A stretch of DNA of 64,000 nucleotides from Diphasiastrum complanatum (lineage: Eukaryota > Streptophyta > Lycopodiopsida > Lycopodiales > Lycopodiaceae), in contig MU832176.1 of NCBI GenBank assembly GCA_029204225.1, positions 1-64,000 of the forward strand, written 5' to 3'. This document shows, one piece after another, positions 24,089 through 36,113 of the stretch. The notes beneath the pieces were generated by a model that searched no databases, was not told the origin of the DNA, and saw only the letters and a list, made by a program, of their open reading frames with translations. The first letter of the stretch is position 1. The number at the start of each line of letters is the position of its first letter. A program made the translations under genes and the position numbers.

Positions 24089-24283
24089 TCAGAGCAGAGA
24101 AAGCACGTTGTTGTACGATATAGGGTTGCCACGCTAGTGTACTGACCAGTGTAGCTGACGACCTTTCATGACCTGTCACTGGCTCCATCACGACGCACGC
24201 GACATTGGTGCACATGACAAGAACAATCATGTTACTAGCAGAGAACAATAATAAAATAAATCGCTAATGTGGATTTTTTATTT
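23070..24283. other. Non-coding stretch with a (GA)n tract
   Basis: No protein family is recognised. A (GA)n run lies at about 24040-24086. The open frames at 23518-23727 and 23886-24248 on the minus strand have no domain or supporting context. Confidence 0.5.
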
Positions 24284-24390
24284 TTTTATTTTCTCCATCC
24301 AAAAAAACATGTGAAGGGGTATTAGTTGTCCTTGTTTTTTATTGTCTCCATCCAAAAAAACATGTGAAGGGGTATTAGTTGTCCTTGTTC
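24284..24390 (+). repeat. 55-bp tandem duplication
   Basis: Two copies of a segment containing CTCCATCCAAAAAAACATGT and GAAGGGGTATTAGTTGTCCT lie head to tail. They are identical over about 50 bp and so are recent. Confidence 0.9.
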
Positions 24391-24960
24391 AAAAAGAGGG
24401 CAAAAAGAGAAACCAGGCGGGCCTGGGCATTTAACCGCCATCCTTCTTCCACCCTCTGCTCGCTGGTTTTCACTTATCCTCCAGCGAGCTTATTCTCAGA
24501 GACAACTAGGCCTCCTGCTTGCTATCAGATAGCTGGTTCTCACAGATTGTTGGGCGTCCTGCTTGGTAGTTCTCAACCTCTAGTAGATTGCTCATAGAAA
24601 GCTGGTTCTCACAGATCGCTGGGCCTCCTGCTTGCTAGTAATCAGCCTCCTGCTCACATCTGAGTATTTATTGCTATATTCTATCTTTTGAATACATGCA
24701 AGTTTGGTGTGCCTCTCCCCTTCTCTCTTGTTGTTCTTTGGCTTGCTGTTGTCTCTCCTCCTCTTCCTCTTCTGCCTGCTTCCTTTCCTGCTCTTCCTCT
24801 GATTGCTGGCGTTTTTGAAGGGCTTTATTGCGAGTCTCCTTTAGGGGTCCTCACTCATGACTTGATTTCAAGCAATAGGTTGCAGAAGCTGATCAGGAGT
24901 GGATTTCAAGCAAGAGACGACATTACTGTTTGCTAGCTACCTGATCAATCATCGCTGGAT
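24391..24960 (+). other. CT-rich segment with repeated GCTGGTTCTCACAGAT phrase
   Basis: The phrase GCTGGTTCTCACAGAT followed by TG..GGGC.TCCTGCTTG recurs at about 24530 and 24600, with weaker copies near 24450-24520. No coding region is recognised. It may be a leader or LTR-like piece. Confidence 0.4.
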
Positions 24961-26395
24961 TTTAGCAAGAAGTTGCAAAGAGTTGATTTCTAGTGAAGTT
25001 CAAGCAAGACGTTGTAGTTCGGTATGTTGGAAGACGTTGTACGAAGGGTGTTCCCAAGGAAACGAAGCTGGAATTTAGCAGCAAAGGGTACCTTGGGTTC
25101 ATATTGGACACACGAACTTGTGGCCACCTTCCGTCCCCCCCGACATGTACCAACTGATTTCGACCAATTATTCGTCCAGCAGGCCCAGTTTCCATGTAGC
25201 CCTGTTTACACTTTGCATGACCATTTCTCTATTCGTACTAAACCATTTAAGGCATGAATTATTCCTACAGGTTCCCCTTGACGTTGGCCACTGGCCGAAA
25301 CAAATGGCTGGAAAAACCGACTTTGTTTGAAGACATTGGACCAATATTTGAATCGGTCACATGAACTTGGGACCACCTTCTATTTGACGTTCCGACATGT
25401 ATTATAGATTCCGACCAATTTTGACCAATCCTTGAAGCCATTCTTGGGTCTGAGATTTGCATGACCGTTTCTCTGTTTGTATTGAACCGTTCAAGGCCTA
25501 GACTGTTCCTGTGGGTTTACTTTGATGTTGCTCACTAGCAGAAACAATCGGCTGGGTGAATCAAGACCGTTCGACGATACAGTGGCATTTGGGAAGGTGG
25601 AAAACTACTCCATTCCGTATGCCCTAAAAGTGACCTCTCCGACCTGAAGATTCTTTTCAAGGAAAAGAAGCCCGAATTGAGTAACAGAGGGTACCGTGGG
25701 TTCGTATCAGACACACAAACATGTGGCCACTTTCCATCCGAGGTTCTGGCATGTACCAACTGATTCCGACTAATTCCTGGGCCGATAGGCTTGGTTTTCC
25801 TGAAGCCCTTCTTGGGTCTAGACTTTGCACGACCATTTCTCTAGTTGTAATGAATCGTTCTAAGCCTGTATTGTCTCTGTGGATTCCCCTTGACGTTGCC
25901 ATTTGGCCGAAACAAATGGCTGGAAAAATCGAAAGCGTTTGGTAACACTGGACCATTATTCGATTAGGTTGAAAACTAGTCCATTTCCTATGCCCTTACA
26001 GTGTCCTTTCCGGCACGAAGGTTGCATGGTCATTTCTTTGTTCGTTCTGAACCGTTTAAGGCCTATATTATTTCTGCGGGTTCGCCTCGACGTTGTCCAC
26101 TGGCCAAAACAAACAATTGACTCCGTTCAATGATACTCGACCAATATTCGGGATGGCAAAAAACTATTCCATTTTCCTATGACTTATAATAGCGTCTTTT
26201 TTTTATTCATATCGGACACACGAGCCTATGGCCAGTCCAACGTTCTGGCATGTATCAACTGATTCCAACCAATTCCTAGTCCAACAGGCCTAGTTTCCTT
26301 GAATTCCTTCTTAGGATTAGACTTTGCACCAACATTTCTTTGTTCATACTGAATTATTTAAGGCCTAGATTATTCATGGGGGTTCCCCTCGATGG
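24960..26395 (-). repeat. About 370-bp satellite, array 2 in inverted orientation
   Basis: This is the reverse complement of the 13.4-16.4 kb repeat. The same landmarks appear as ACACGAACTTGTGGCCACCT (about 25110) and as recurring CGACATGTACCAACTGATT phrases at about 25140, 25390, 25750 and 26250. Minus-strand peptide fragments (WPQVRVSNMNPRYPLLLNS) match the plus-strand fragments of array 1. About four degenerate units are present. Confidence 0.85.
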
Positions 26396-26408
26396 GTTTT
26401 GGTATTCA

Positions 26409-26504
26409 ACCCTAAAAGTGCACCTCCTTCTACATAGACCATGCTTTGAAATTGGATACAAATTTAGGGCATAGTCTGTCTACAAGGAGGTGCACTTTTA
26501 GGGT
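26409..26504. repeat. Hairpin with about 36-nt arms
   Basis: The left arm (26409-26444) begins ACCCTAAAAGTGCACCTCCT. The right arm (26469-26504) ends AGGAGGTGCACTTTTAGGGT. The outer 20 bp pair perfectly, the inner part has a few mismatches, and the loop is about 24 nt. Size and shape resemble a young MIRNA-like foldback or a tiny MITE. No small-RNA evidence is available. Confidence 0.85.
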
Positions 26505-26509
26505 GAAAT

Positions 26510-27735
26510 TTGAAAACTTCGTTTTAAAGTCTGATATAGATTGAAGGCATGAAGTGGACTCATACACAAAATCTACTAGGTTGAAGTACTTTTATAAGCC
26601 CTAAAAACACTGTAAGCTCTCACAACATTTATTTCAGCACATGATGTCTTCAAAAAAGTGTATTTAGGGTTTTGTCATTGCGTAACAACAACAATGAGCT
26701 ACCGTGCAAATGAAGTAGGCTACTGCTGCCCAACACCAATGGCTAGGGAGGGAGGGTGGAGGGGGGGATGAAAGAGTGTCCAGAGAGGTGGTATGATTTG
26801 AAGTGATGTGTATTTCAAACGTTACTAAGTTTTAACTTAAAAATCACAAGATGTTTGTTGAAATTTTTACTCACCGGGTGACACAATGTGTTTTTATATT
26901 CTACATAAATAGTTAAAGTTTCTTTTTTGGTGTAATTCTATATAGCTATTTGGAGACATGACTTCTCATGGTAATTATTTGGCTGACATGTAGGTTGTAG
27001 GGACTTCTTGTCACAGACATGGAACCTAGCAAGCTCATATGGGAAAGGTTTGAAGTTTTCTTTAATACACATTTGTAGTACTTTATTATAATCTTATAGT
27101 TAAATTTAGCCATTTTTTGAGATCCTATAATATCCACGTGGATATCAAAGAGAGTCCAATGTTGGATTTTCATCACATTGAAACCAGACCAAGTCAATTC
27201 AAGTTAGTGAAGCCACATACTCGAACAATGATATTGTGCCTACAACAATAATTTGTGTATCATCGACTAGACAAGTCATTCGATCATAACTTTGGTAATT
27301 TCTATTTTTTAATGGCTAGTCTTGGCACTTGCTATAGATGGTGGCAATCATATTTATTATAGTTCAGTATAGGAGAAGGCCCGTAACAATCGTTCCTATA
27401 AAGCTTTGTATTTTTTAAAATTCAAAGGCTGGGGTCGACTTTTCAAAAATAGTAAGTCTCATATTTATGCCCATGTTTAGTTCTCCAAAACAACAACAGA
27501 TACGTGATGTGACCATCCAAAACTAGTAAATGGACCTTACAATATTGTAAGGTGTTTATGAGACTTTTCATAAAAAGAAACTGTACCTTACAAATTGTAA
27601 GGTATTTTTTACTCACATGTATTTTTTAAGTAACAATGTATAGCGTACAATTATGCCATTTAATACTTCCTCCATATTCAAAGAGAAAAAACTTGTAGAT
27701 TGTTATGAATGTGAAGTAAATCAAAGGAAGTGTAC
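26510..27735. other. AT-rich non-coding stretch
   Basis: No recognisable gene. A short phrase (ACCTTACAA.ATTGTAAGGT) forms a small palindrome near 27536-27604. Confidence 0.5.
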
Positions 27736-27737
27736 AT

Positions 27738-28010
27738 TGTATGGTACTCAGACCGTGGGGTGAACCGTACCACGGTTCATGAACCGTAGTACGGTTCATC
27801 ATAATTAATTAACCAATTAATTAATTAATGTTTTGGCCTCATTTGAGTAAAAATGAGCTTAAAAAAAATAAAATTAATTAATCAATTATTAACTAAACGG
27901 TTCACCACGGTTCTGGCCAAATTTTTTTGAGAACCGTATGGTTTACTGTATGGTTCTCAGATCCGTGGTGAACCGTACACGGTTCATTAATTCTATGGTA
28001 CATTGACATT
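27738..28010. repeat. GGTTCACC/GGTTCATGAACC palindrome-rich element
   Basis: Both ends carry clusters of GTGAACCGTA, ACGGTTCATGAACCGT and GGTTCTCAGA.CCGTGG. The AT-rich centre (TTAATTAA-rich) contains a second inverted repeat. Ends of the form GTATGGTACTCAGACCGTGG and CACGGTTCATTAATTCTATG suggest a compact non-coding MITE-like unit of about 270 bp. A target duplication was not confirmed. Confidence 0.6.
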
Positions 28011-28179
28011 CATATTTAGCGTGATCCTTAGTCCTGACATAGTTTGCAACTTTGTGATGCCTATGTGTCAAGCCTATGTGATGCCTACGCGTTTAGGTTT
28101 GATAGTGCAAGTGTTGACGTAATAATTATATGGCTTACGTTATTTAAAAATACTAAGGGCCTTATGATGGCTATTTTTC

Positions 28180-30686
28180 ATGACAATATGCTAAATAATA
28201 GTTGTGTGGAAAGGACCATTTGAAAAATTAATTATGTAAGAAACGAGGTGAAAAATAATTATTGCTTTATATCTAATGGCAATGTTTTTTTTATGAGTGA
28301 TAGTTGACGAACTCAGTTCGTCAACATTGCCTATGGTTGTGAATGCAAGCCATGAAATCATAACCATGTCCAGTTGATGAACCAAGTTCACCAAGATTAT
28401 TTTGGAAATGATAAAAGTGTTGCCGTAATAATTATATGGTCAACATTATTGATAAGTACCAAGGGTCTTGTGATGGCTATTTTCTTTGACAATCTGCTAA
28501 ATAATGTGTGGAAAGGACCATATCATCAAAAGCTATAATATATAAGAAAGGATATAAGAAAAATTAATTATTATTTTACGATCACTTCCAAGATTTTATT
28601 TCTTAATGAGAGTTGACGAACTGAGTTCGTCAACAATACCAATGTTGTGGGAATATAATGGAAATGAAAACTAAATGAAAACTTAATTATAGCTATGTCT
28701 AGTTGACGAACTAAGTTCAACAAGATTGTTGTCTTTATAAAAGTATATTGTTTTTGTAACATATGGAAAATCATCAATTGCTTATCAATTGCTTTCAATG
28801 AAAGTGGCCACATCTAACTTTATAGCTATGTTGTCTTTATTTTGCGCAAAGTGAAAATTTCAACAACCAATTATCCTAATTATTGATGATTGTTTATAGT
28901 AAAACGCTTTTTATTTATGTGGTGATCAAGTGAAGAATAATTATTGTTTTATATTTATAGGCAATGTTTTTATTATGAGTGATAGCTGACGAACTCAATT
29001 TATCAACATTGCCTATGGTTGCAATATAGAATGCAAACAATGAAATCATAACCATGTCCCATTGACGAACCAAGTTCACCAAGATTATTTCGAAAATGAT
29101 AGGAGTGTTGTCGTAATAATTATATTGTCAGCGTTATTGATAAGTACCAAGGGTCTTATGATGGCTATTTTGTTTGTTAACAATGTGTTAAATAATATAT
29201 GTGGAAAGGACCATATTATCAAAAGCTATAATATATAAGAAAGATTAATTATTATTTTATGATTATTTCAAGATTTTATTTTTTGCATGAGAGTTGACGA
29301 ACTGAGTTCGTCAACAATACTAGTGTTGTATGAATATAATGGAAATGAAAACTTAATTATAGATGTCTAGTTGACGAACTAAGTTCAACAAGATTGTTGT
29401 CTTGATGAAAGTATATTGTTTTTGTAATATATCAAAAATCATCAATTGCTTTTATGAAAGTGCCCACCACATCTAACATTATAGCTATGTTGTCTTTAAT
29501 TTTCACAAAGTGAGCTCAAAAAAATTTCAACAACCAATCACACTAAACTTTTATGATTGTTTATAGTAAAATATTATTTATTTATGTGGTAACCAGGTGA
29601 AAAATAATTGTTGCTTTATATTTAATGGCAATGTTTTTATTATGATTGATAATTGACGAGCTCAGTTCATCAACATTACCTATGGTTGTGATATAGAATG
29701 CAAACCATGAAATCATAACCATGTCCAGTTGACGAACCAAGTTTACCACGATTATTTTGAAAATGATAGAATTGTTGTCATAATAATTATATGGTCAGCG
29801 TTATTGATAAGTACCAAGGGTCTTGTGATGGCTATTTTCTTTGACAATATGCTAAATAATGTGGGAAAATGACCATAATATCAAAAGCTATAATATATAA
29901 GAAAAGATATAAGAAAAATTAATTATTATTTTACGATTGATTCAAGATTTTATTTCTTAATGAGAGTTGACGAACTATGTTCGTCAACATGTTGTAGGAA
30001 TATAATGGAAATGAAAACTTAATTATAGCTATGTCTAGTTGACGAACTAAGTTCAACGAGATTGTTGCCTTTATAAAAGTATATTGTTTTTGTAATATAT
30101 CGAAAAAAATCATCAATTGCATTCAATGAAAGTGCCAACCAAGGGTCTGATGATGGCTATTTTGTTTGACAATCTGCTAAATAATGTGTGGAAAGGACCA
30201 TATTATCAGAAGCTATAATATATAAGAAAGATTAATTATTATTTCAAGATTTGATTTTTGCATGAGAACAATACTGATGTTGTAGGAATATTATGAAAAT
30301 GAAAACTTAAATATAGATATGTCTAGTTCACGAACTAAGTTCAACAAGATTGTTGTCTTGATGAAAGTATATTGTTTGTGTAACATATCAAAAATCATCA
30401 ATTGCTTTCAATGAAAGTGCCCACATCTAACATTATAGCTATGTTCTCTTTATTTTTCACAAAGTGAGTTCAAAAAAATTTCAAAAACCAATTACACGAA
30501 ACTTTTTATGACTAAACTTTTTATGATTGTCTATAGTAAAAAGCTATTTATTTATGTGGAAACGAGGTGTAGATTAATTATTGCTTTATATTTAATGGCA
30601 ATGTTTTTATTATGAGTGATAGCTGACGAACTCAGTTCGTCAACAATGCCTATGGTTGTGATATAGAATGCAATCGATAAAATAAT
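28180..30686 (+). repeat. About 680-bp satellite with 23-bp palindromes (left part)
   Basis: Head-to-tail units repeat every 667-683 bp. Each unit carries two palindromes of the form GTTGACGAACT-N-AGTTCGTCAAC about 310 bp apart. Good copies lie at 28303-28325, 28612-28634, 29293-29315, 29966-29988 (mispaired only at the centre) and 30622-30644. Decayed copies are at about 28986 and 29652. Each palindrome is followed about 70-100 bp later by a diverged relative (AGTTGACGAAC.AAGTTCA.CA). The rest is AT-rich with shared landmarks such as GTGGAAAGGACCATAT. No coding capacity. A copia insertion at 30687 splits the array, which resumes at 35731. Confidence 0.92.
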
Positions 30687-31480
30687 TGTTGATTTCACAC
30701 GTGTGGACTGTCCACAACATGTACTTGTGATCTCCTAAGGTGTGTAGATGCACCAAGATCAAGACTAGATTGAGATTCAAGATCTATCTTTGATTCTATG
30801 GCAAAAACACACTACTACATGCATTCAATCACTTCCAACTCTCACACACATGTGTGGGAAGTGTTTCAAAAATAATCTAAGTAAAAACAATTTGCTCTTC
30901 TCGGGTAGAGAGAGAAAGCTAAAAAACCAATTACTCACAAAATTCACTCAATCTCAAAATCAACTAGCTCCAAATGAGAAGTACAATGATACTAATAGAT
31001 CCATGAGCTACCACAATGCTCAATCATGATTGGACCACACTTTTGCCACCTCTTAATCCTATTGGACCATTGATCCATTCACCTCTACATTCTATTGGAC
31101 CATGTTCAAGCATATCTCAAATTCTATTGGACGACTCATGGTTCCACCTCTAAATCCTATTGGACCTCTTAAACTTCATCAAACAAAAGCATTACACTTG
31201 TCTACACTCTAATTGGCACGAGTTTGGCCTCCTACTCTATTTTGGCTCAATAGTGGCTTTACAAGTGGAAATGGATAATTTGCCATCTATGTCAAATTTG
31301 ACCCTATCAACATTCTACACCTAAATGCTTGACTATGAGATTTTATGAGACCCCTATATCAAACATTTTTTATTTACTTTACAATTCTCCACATGTGGGA
31401 ACATCCTCCACACATGTGAGATTCACTTACAAACTTCTATCATAAAAAATACCAAGCTAGATTTTTGCCAATTTCTCACA
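30687..31480 (-). repeat. 3' LTR of the nested copia element
   Basis: A 794-bp terminal repeat. On the minus strand it begins TGTGAGAAATTGG and ends GAAATCAACA. A repeated phrase TCCTATTGGACC and variants occur within it (about 31065-31165). Confidence 0.93.
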
Positions 31481-32037
31481 CTCTTCTTCAAAAAATAGCT
31501 TGGAAAGGTACTAGATCACTTGAGAAGTATGTAAATCTTTTTTTGAGTGGATCCTTTGGTATGCATAAGAAGTGAAGACCAGCCAAGGGATCCATCATAG
31601 CAGCACCCTCACCATATCCATGATAAGATCTCTTTGGTAGAGATCTCTTGCCAATAACTTTGAAGAGTGCTCCACCAATATGCCACTATGATCATGGGCT
31701 TTTTCCATGCTTGATGATGATCTTTGCTTTGAAAGTTCCACTTGCATGATGGCTCCACTATAAATAGAGAAATCCGAGGCTTCCAAGCCTCATAAGATTC
31801 ATGGAGATCAAGATCATAAGATGTGAAACAATGATGATTATCAAGATTATGCTTTCTAGCTTGACTAGTCCACATACAATGAACTATATCCATGATGGAT
31901 CTAATCTTGATATCAAAGACTATCTTGATCTTTTTTAGGCTAGTTACTCTCTCAAGGATGTAAGTGTCCACTTTGGATGCTTCACTTAATCTCAAGAGGA
32001 GTTTACAATTTGCCTCAAAACATGTGAAAACATGATT
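31481..32037 (-). other. Non-coding 3' region of the nested copia
   Basis: Between the polyprotein stop and the 3' LTR. Minus-strand open frames have no recognisable domain. RT and RNase H, expected here in a complete element, are missing. Confidence 0.6.
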
Positions 32038-34182
32038 TTAAAAAAAGTGAACACCAAGCTCAATCTTGTTTTTACTAGAACCAAGAACATACTTTTGACA
32101 ATACAATATCTTGATTTCAAAAAGTATTGGAAACATATCTAAGTCAATAATGACAAGAAATATATCCATACCATAAGCATCATGCAAAACTAGTATAGCT
32201 TTTCTTGAACTCTGAGATCCAAAAAATTCAATGAAGCAAGATAGCATATCAAGCAACGGAAGAGAAGCATATATGAATGTTTTGTAGTAGATACAACATG
32301 AAAGATGCCCCTCTTTGCCATGGAAGGTGAGCCATAAAGACTCGGCCATGCATCTTGAAGATCTTCTTGAAATCATATGAAGAAGAAACTCCTCCTCACA
32401 CCTTGGCCCCATCATAACTTGAATACCTTCAAAAAAGATAACTTGTGATGCTTCTTGAGAAGCCTTGATCTCGGCCACTTCCAAGATTGAATCTTCATGC
32501 AATCTGACATCTCTATTCACGATCACATTTGAAATAGAGAGTGTAAAGACACTAAAGGCCTCTTTGATGGATGAGTATCCAATCATGATCCATGAGCTTG
32601 GATCATCCTTCCTCCTTGTTTCCAAGGGAATATGTGCAAAGCAAGCACTACCAAGTTCACTAAGGTGATCAACCTTAGGCTTCATCTTGAATAAAACTTC
32701 ATATGGTGCTATTATTTCAAGAGCTGCAATACTCCTTAAAGCTTTGATCTTCAATGAGAATTGCTTCTCAACATATGCTTTGAATAATAAGGAATAATCA
32801 TACACCATAATACTTGAAGAGAGAAAATATGTGCATCTTGTGTGATCATCCTCCTTTGAAATATTGGACATATAAGAAACATCAAGAGAGTTTGCACTCT
32901 CACTTGGATCCAATTTGTAGATGCCTTCAAATCTTGATCCATATGCAAGGATCTCACCATCCTTCTTGATCACACAATTGTCAATATTGAAATTGACATC
33001 AAAGCCACTATCAAGAAATTGGCCAACACTTAAGATGTTTTTTGTAAGCTTTGGGACAAAAAGAACATTGTTGAGAAAGAGATCTTTGGAAGATGCAAGC
33101 TTCAAGGGAATAATCCCTACTCCTTCAATATTGCACTCATGCTTACTTGCAATGTATATGGTCTTCTTGACTCCATCATAAGGCATAATAGATGAAAAAG
33201 AGTGCTTGGAGCCACACATATGTGAAGATTCTCCACTATCAATATACCATGAGTCGTCCTTGTTGAAGGTGGAAGAGGAGAAGCTTGATTCCATAAGAGA
33301 GCCTTCTCCATCACTTGCAATATAGTCTTCTTTCTCATTGGTGATGTTGGCTTGATTGAGTTGATTTTTCTTCTTGAAGCAATTGGTGGCATAATGGCCT
33401 TTCTTGCCACAATAAAAGCACTTGATCTTCTTCTTCTTGAGATTTGAAGTAGAAGCATGAGAGGTATCCTCCTCCTCTCCATCTTGGTCTTTAGCTTTGT
33501 CATTAGAGAAGTGATGGTGTTGCTTCTTACTCCTCTCTTTGTGCTTGGCAAATAGAACTTTGCCATCATCATGATTGACTGATAGCTTGTCCATCCTCAA
33601 GAGTTTGTACTCTTGTCTTGATTCTTTAGAAATAAGCACACTTTGAAGGGCCTCCAAACTTGGTAGCTCCTCCTTAATGGCATAGGATTGGACAAGGTTG
33701 TCATATTCATCTCTCAAGCCATTGAGAACGACTTGGACTAGCTCACTTTGATTGATTGAGTCACCAATACATCCAAGCTCCCTATGAATATCCTTGACTC
33801 TCAAAACATAATTAGATGCACTCTCATCACTCTTTTGACTACTTTGGAAGATTTTATTTCTAAGAGTGAGGAGCCTAGAGGTGTTCTTAGCCTCATAGAT
33901 GGACTTGAGACAATCCCAAGCTTCCTTGGATGTAGAACAATAACCAATCTCTCTCAATATCTCATTAGAGACATTCATATTAATGTAGTGGAGAGTCATC
34001 CTAGTTCTCTTCTTGTATTTTTGTACTTCTCAAAGGACTTGAGACTCTTCCTCAATCCCAAGTACAATGTCCATCACATCTTGGACTATCAAGATGGACT
34101 CCATCCTCAACTTCCATATTGAATAATTGGAAGTAGACAATCTCTCACTTGGTTGCAACAAGTATGAACTCATTGAAGTCAT
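32038..34182 (-). pseudogene. Copia gag-protease-integrase remnant polyprotein
   Basis: The ATG at 34182 opens a gag N-terminus (SNYSIWKLRMESILI). A TGA at 34032-34030 interrupts it, and the frame then continues for 653 codons. Gag (KEAWDCLKSIYEAKNTSRLL) is followed by a CCHC zinc knuckle CFYCGKKGHYATNC (about 33420-33379). The protease active site is WYIDSGESSHMCG (about 33250-33212), where Glu replaces the usual Ala/Thr after DSG. Next comes LSVGQFLDSGFDV and the start of integrase (VEKQFSLKIKALRS), which jumps straight to the integrase C-terminal part (APYEVLFKMKPKVDHL). The catalytic D-D-E core is therefore deleted. The reverse transcriptase is essentially absent, and the last 150 residues match nothing I recognise. 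The element could at most supply Gag. Confidence 0.9.
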
Positions 34183-34938
34183 GTAAAGTGGAGATAAATA
34201 AAAGTGATGAACAAAAAATGTTGCTTTTCTCTCACTTTAGGATCCAATAATGGTGTGCTATCATCTCCTATGCAAGATCTTGCAAAAAACTGTGAGATGA
34301 TTCTCACTAGCTATCTCAATCTCTTCAAAACTAGATCTACTTCACATCAAATGATGGAGTATGGAAAAAGTTAGGATCAAACACTCTTAGCACGTGTGAA
34401 ATACACTAAGAAACCAAATTTGACTCAAATACAATGATATTGCATGAAACAAAAGGGCTAAGATCTCAAAACAGTGCCTAGATCACATATAGATGAGAAT
34501 GGTAAGCATTCAACTGTGATTTTGGATCAAACAAGCAATCACTTGACGAAACCAAATGTGTCCACCCAGGTCTAGGTGCCCTACCTAACCCTCTTCAAAA
34601 GCTTATAACTTTTGATTGGCACAACCAAATGGAATGAAACGATTGCATCAGAAACTAGACGAAAATAGCTTCAAAACAAGCTATCTAGCAAGATTTTTGG
34701 ATCAAACATGAAAGAGAACTCCCAAACTGAAATTGGATGTTCCTCACACGTGTCTGAGCACCTGATTCTGTATAGTACCATGTCAGACCCAGTCAATGAT
34801 CTATTGATCTCTTTTGATCCAAAATTGGACAAGATAGCTAGGAAAATGGATCTTGACAATTTCTAGCTCAAGATTGATGAATAGTTTTCACTCAAATGGA
34901 TCAAAATGCATCGTAACCTTAGGTAGGCTCTGATACCA

Positions 34939-35730
34939 TGTTGATTTCACACGTGTGGACTGTCCACAACATGTACTTGTGATCTCCTAAGGTGTGTAGA
35001 TGCACCAAGATCAAGACTAGATTGAGATTCAAGATCTATCTTTGATTTTATGGCAAAAACACAGTACTACATGCATTTAATCACTTCCAACTCTCACACA
35101 CGTGTGGGAAGTGTTTAAAAAATAATCTAAGTAAAAACAAGATGCTCTCCTCGGATAGAGAGAGGAAGCTAGAAAACCAATTACTCACAAAATCCACTCA
35201 ATCTCAAAATCAATTAGATCCAAATGAGAAGTACAATAATACTAATAGATCCATGAGCTACCACAATGCTCAATCATGATTGGACCATACTTTTTTCACC
35301 TCTTAATCCTATTGGACCATTGATCCATTCACCTCTAAATTCTATTGGACCATTTTCAAGCATATCTCAAATTCTATTGGACCACTCATGGTTCCACCTC
35401 TAAATCCTATTGGACCTCTTAAACTTCATCAAACAAAAGTATTACACTTGTCTACACTCTAATTGGCACGAGTTTGGCCTCCTACTCTATTTTGGCTCAA
35501 TACTGGCTTTACAAGTGGAAATGGATAATTTGTCATCTATGCCAAATTTGACCCTATCAACATCCTACACCTAAATGCTTGACTATGAAATTCTATGAGA
35601 CCCCTATATCAAACATTTTTTATTTACTTTACAATTCTCCACATGTGGGAAAATCCTCAACACATGTGAGATTCACTTACAAACTTCTATCATAAAAAAT
35701 ACCAAGCTAGATTTTTGCCAATTTCTCACA
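34939..35730 (-). repeat. 5' LTR of the nested copia element
   Basis: A 792-bp partner of the 30687-31480 repeat, directly followed on the minus strand by the tRNA-Met primer site. The untranslated leader lies between 34183 and 34926. Confidence 0.93.
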
Positions 35731-36100
35731 ATAATAATCATGTCCAGTTGATGAATCAAGTTCTTCGAGATTATTTTAAAAACGACAGAAGTGTTGTGAT
35801 AATAATGATGTGGTCAACATAAGTACCAAGGGTCTTATGATGGTTATTTTATTTAACAATCCCATAAATAATAGCTGTTTGGAAAGGATATAATAAAGAT
35901 TAACAACAAAAGCTATATTATATAAGAAAGGATATAAGAAAGATTAACAATTATTTTACGATTACTTTAAGATTTTATTTTTACATGAGCGTTGATGAAC
36001 TGAGTCTGTCAACAATACCAATGTTGTGAGAATGGAATGAAAATGAGAATTTAATTATAGCTATGTCTATTTGACGAACTTAGTTCAGCAAGATTTTTTT
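35731..36100 (+). repeat. Palindrome satellite, right part
   Basis: This is the continuation of the 28.2-30.7 kb array after the copia insertion, beginning at the ATAAT duplication. It includes a decayed palindrome near 35989-36012 (GTTGATGAACTGAGTCTGTC) and the related TTTGACGAACTTAGTTCAGC at about 36069. Confidence 0.88.
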
Positions 36101-36113
36101 TAAAATTTGGACA

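Larger units (their letters stand above)
30687..35730 (-). mobile_element. Ty1/copia LTR retrotransposon, internally deleted, nested in satellite
   Basis: Two LTRs (30687-31480 and 34939-35730; TG...CA in plus orientation) enclose a minus-strand body. The primer site TGGTATCAGAGC is read on the minus strand at 34938-34927, adjacent to the 5' LTR. A purine-rich tract (GAAGAAGAG on the minus strand) adjoins the 3' LTR at 31481. The 5-bp target duplication ATAAT is perfect (30682-30686 and 35731-35735), and the flanking satellite sequence continues across the insertion. The LTRs differ at roughly 30 places by eye (about 96% identity), so insertion is not recent. Confidence 0.95.

Noticed and set aside
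28180-30686. CRISPR-like array
   Set aside because: The palindromes recur at intervals of hundreds of bases within a long tandem repeat, with repeated rather than unique spacers, in eukaryotic DNA.
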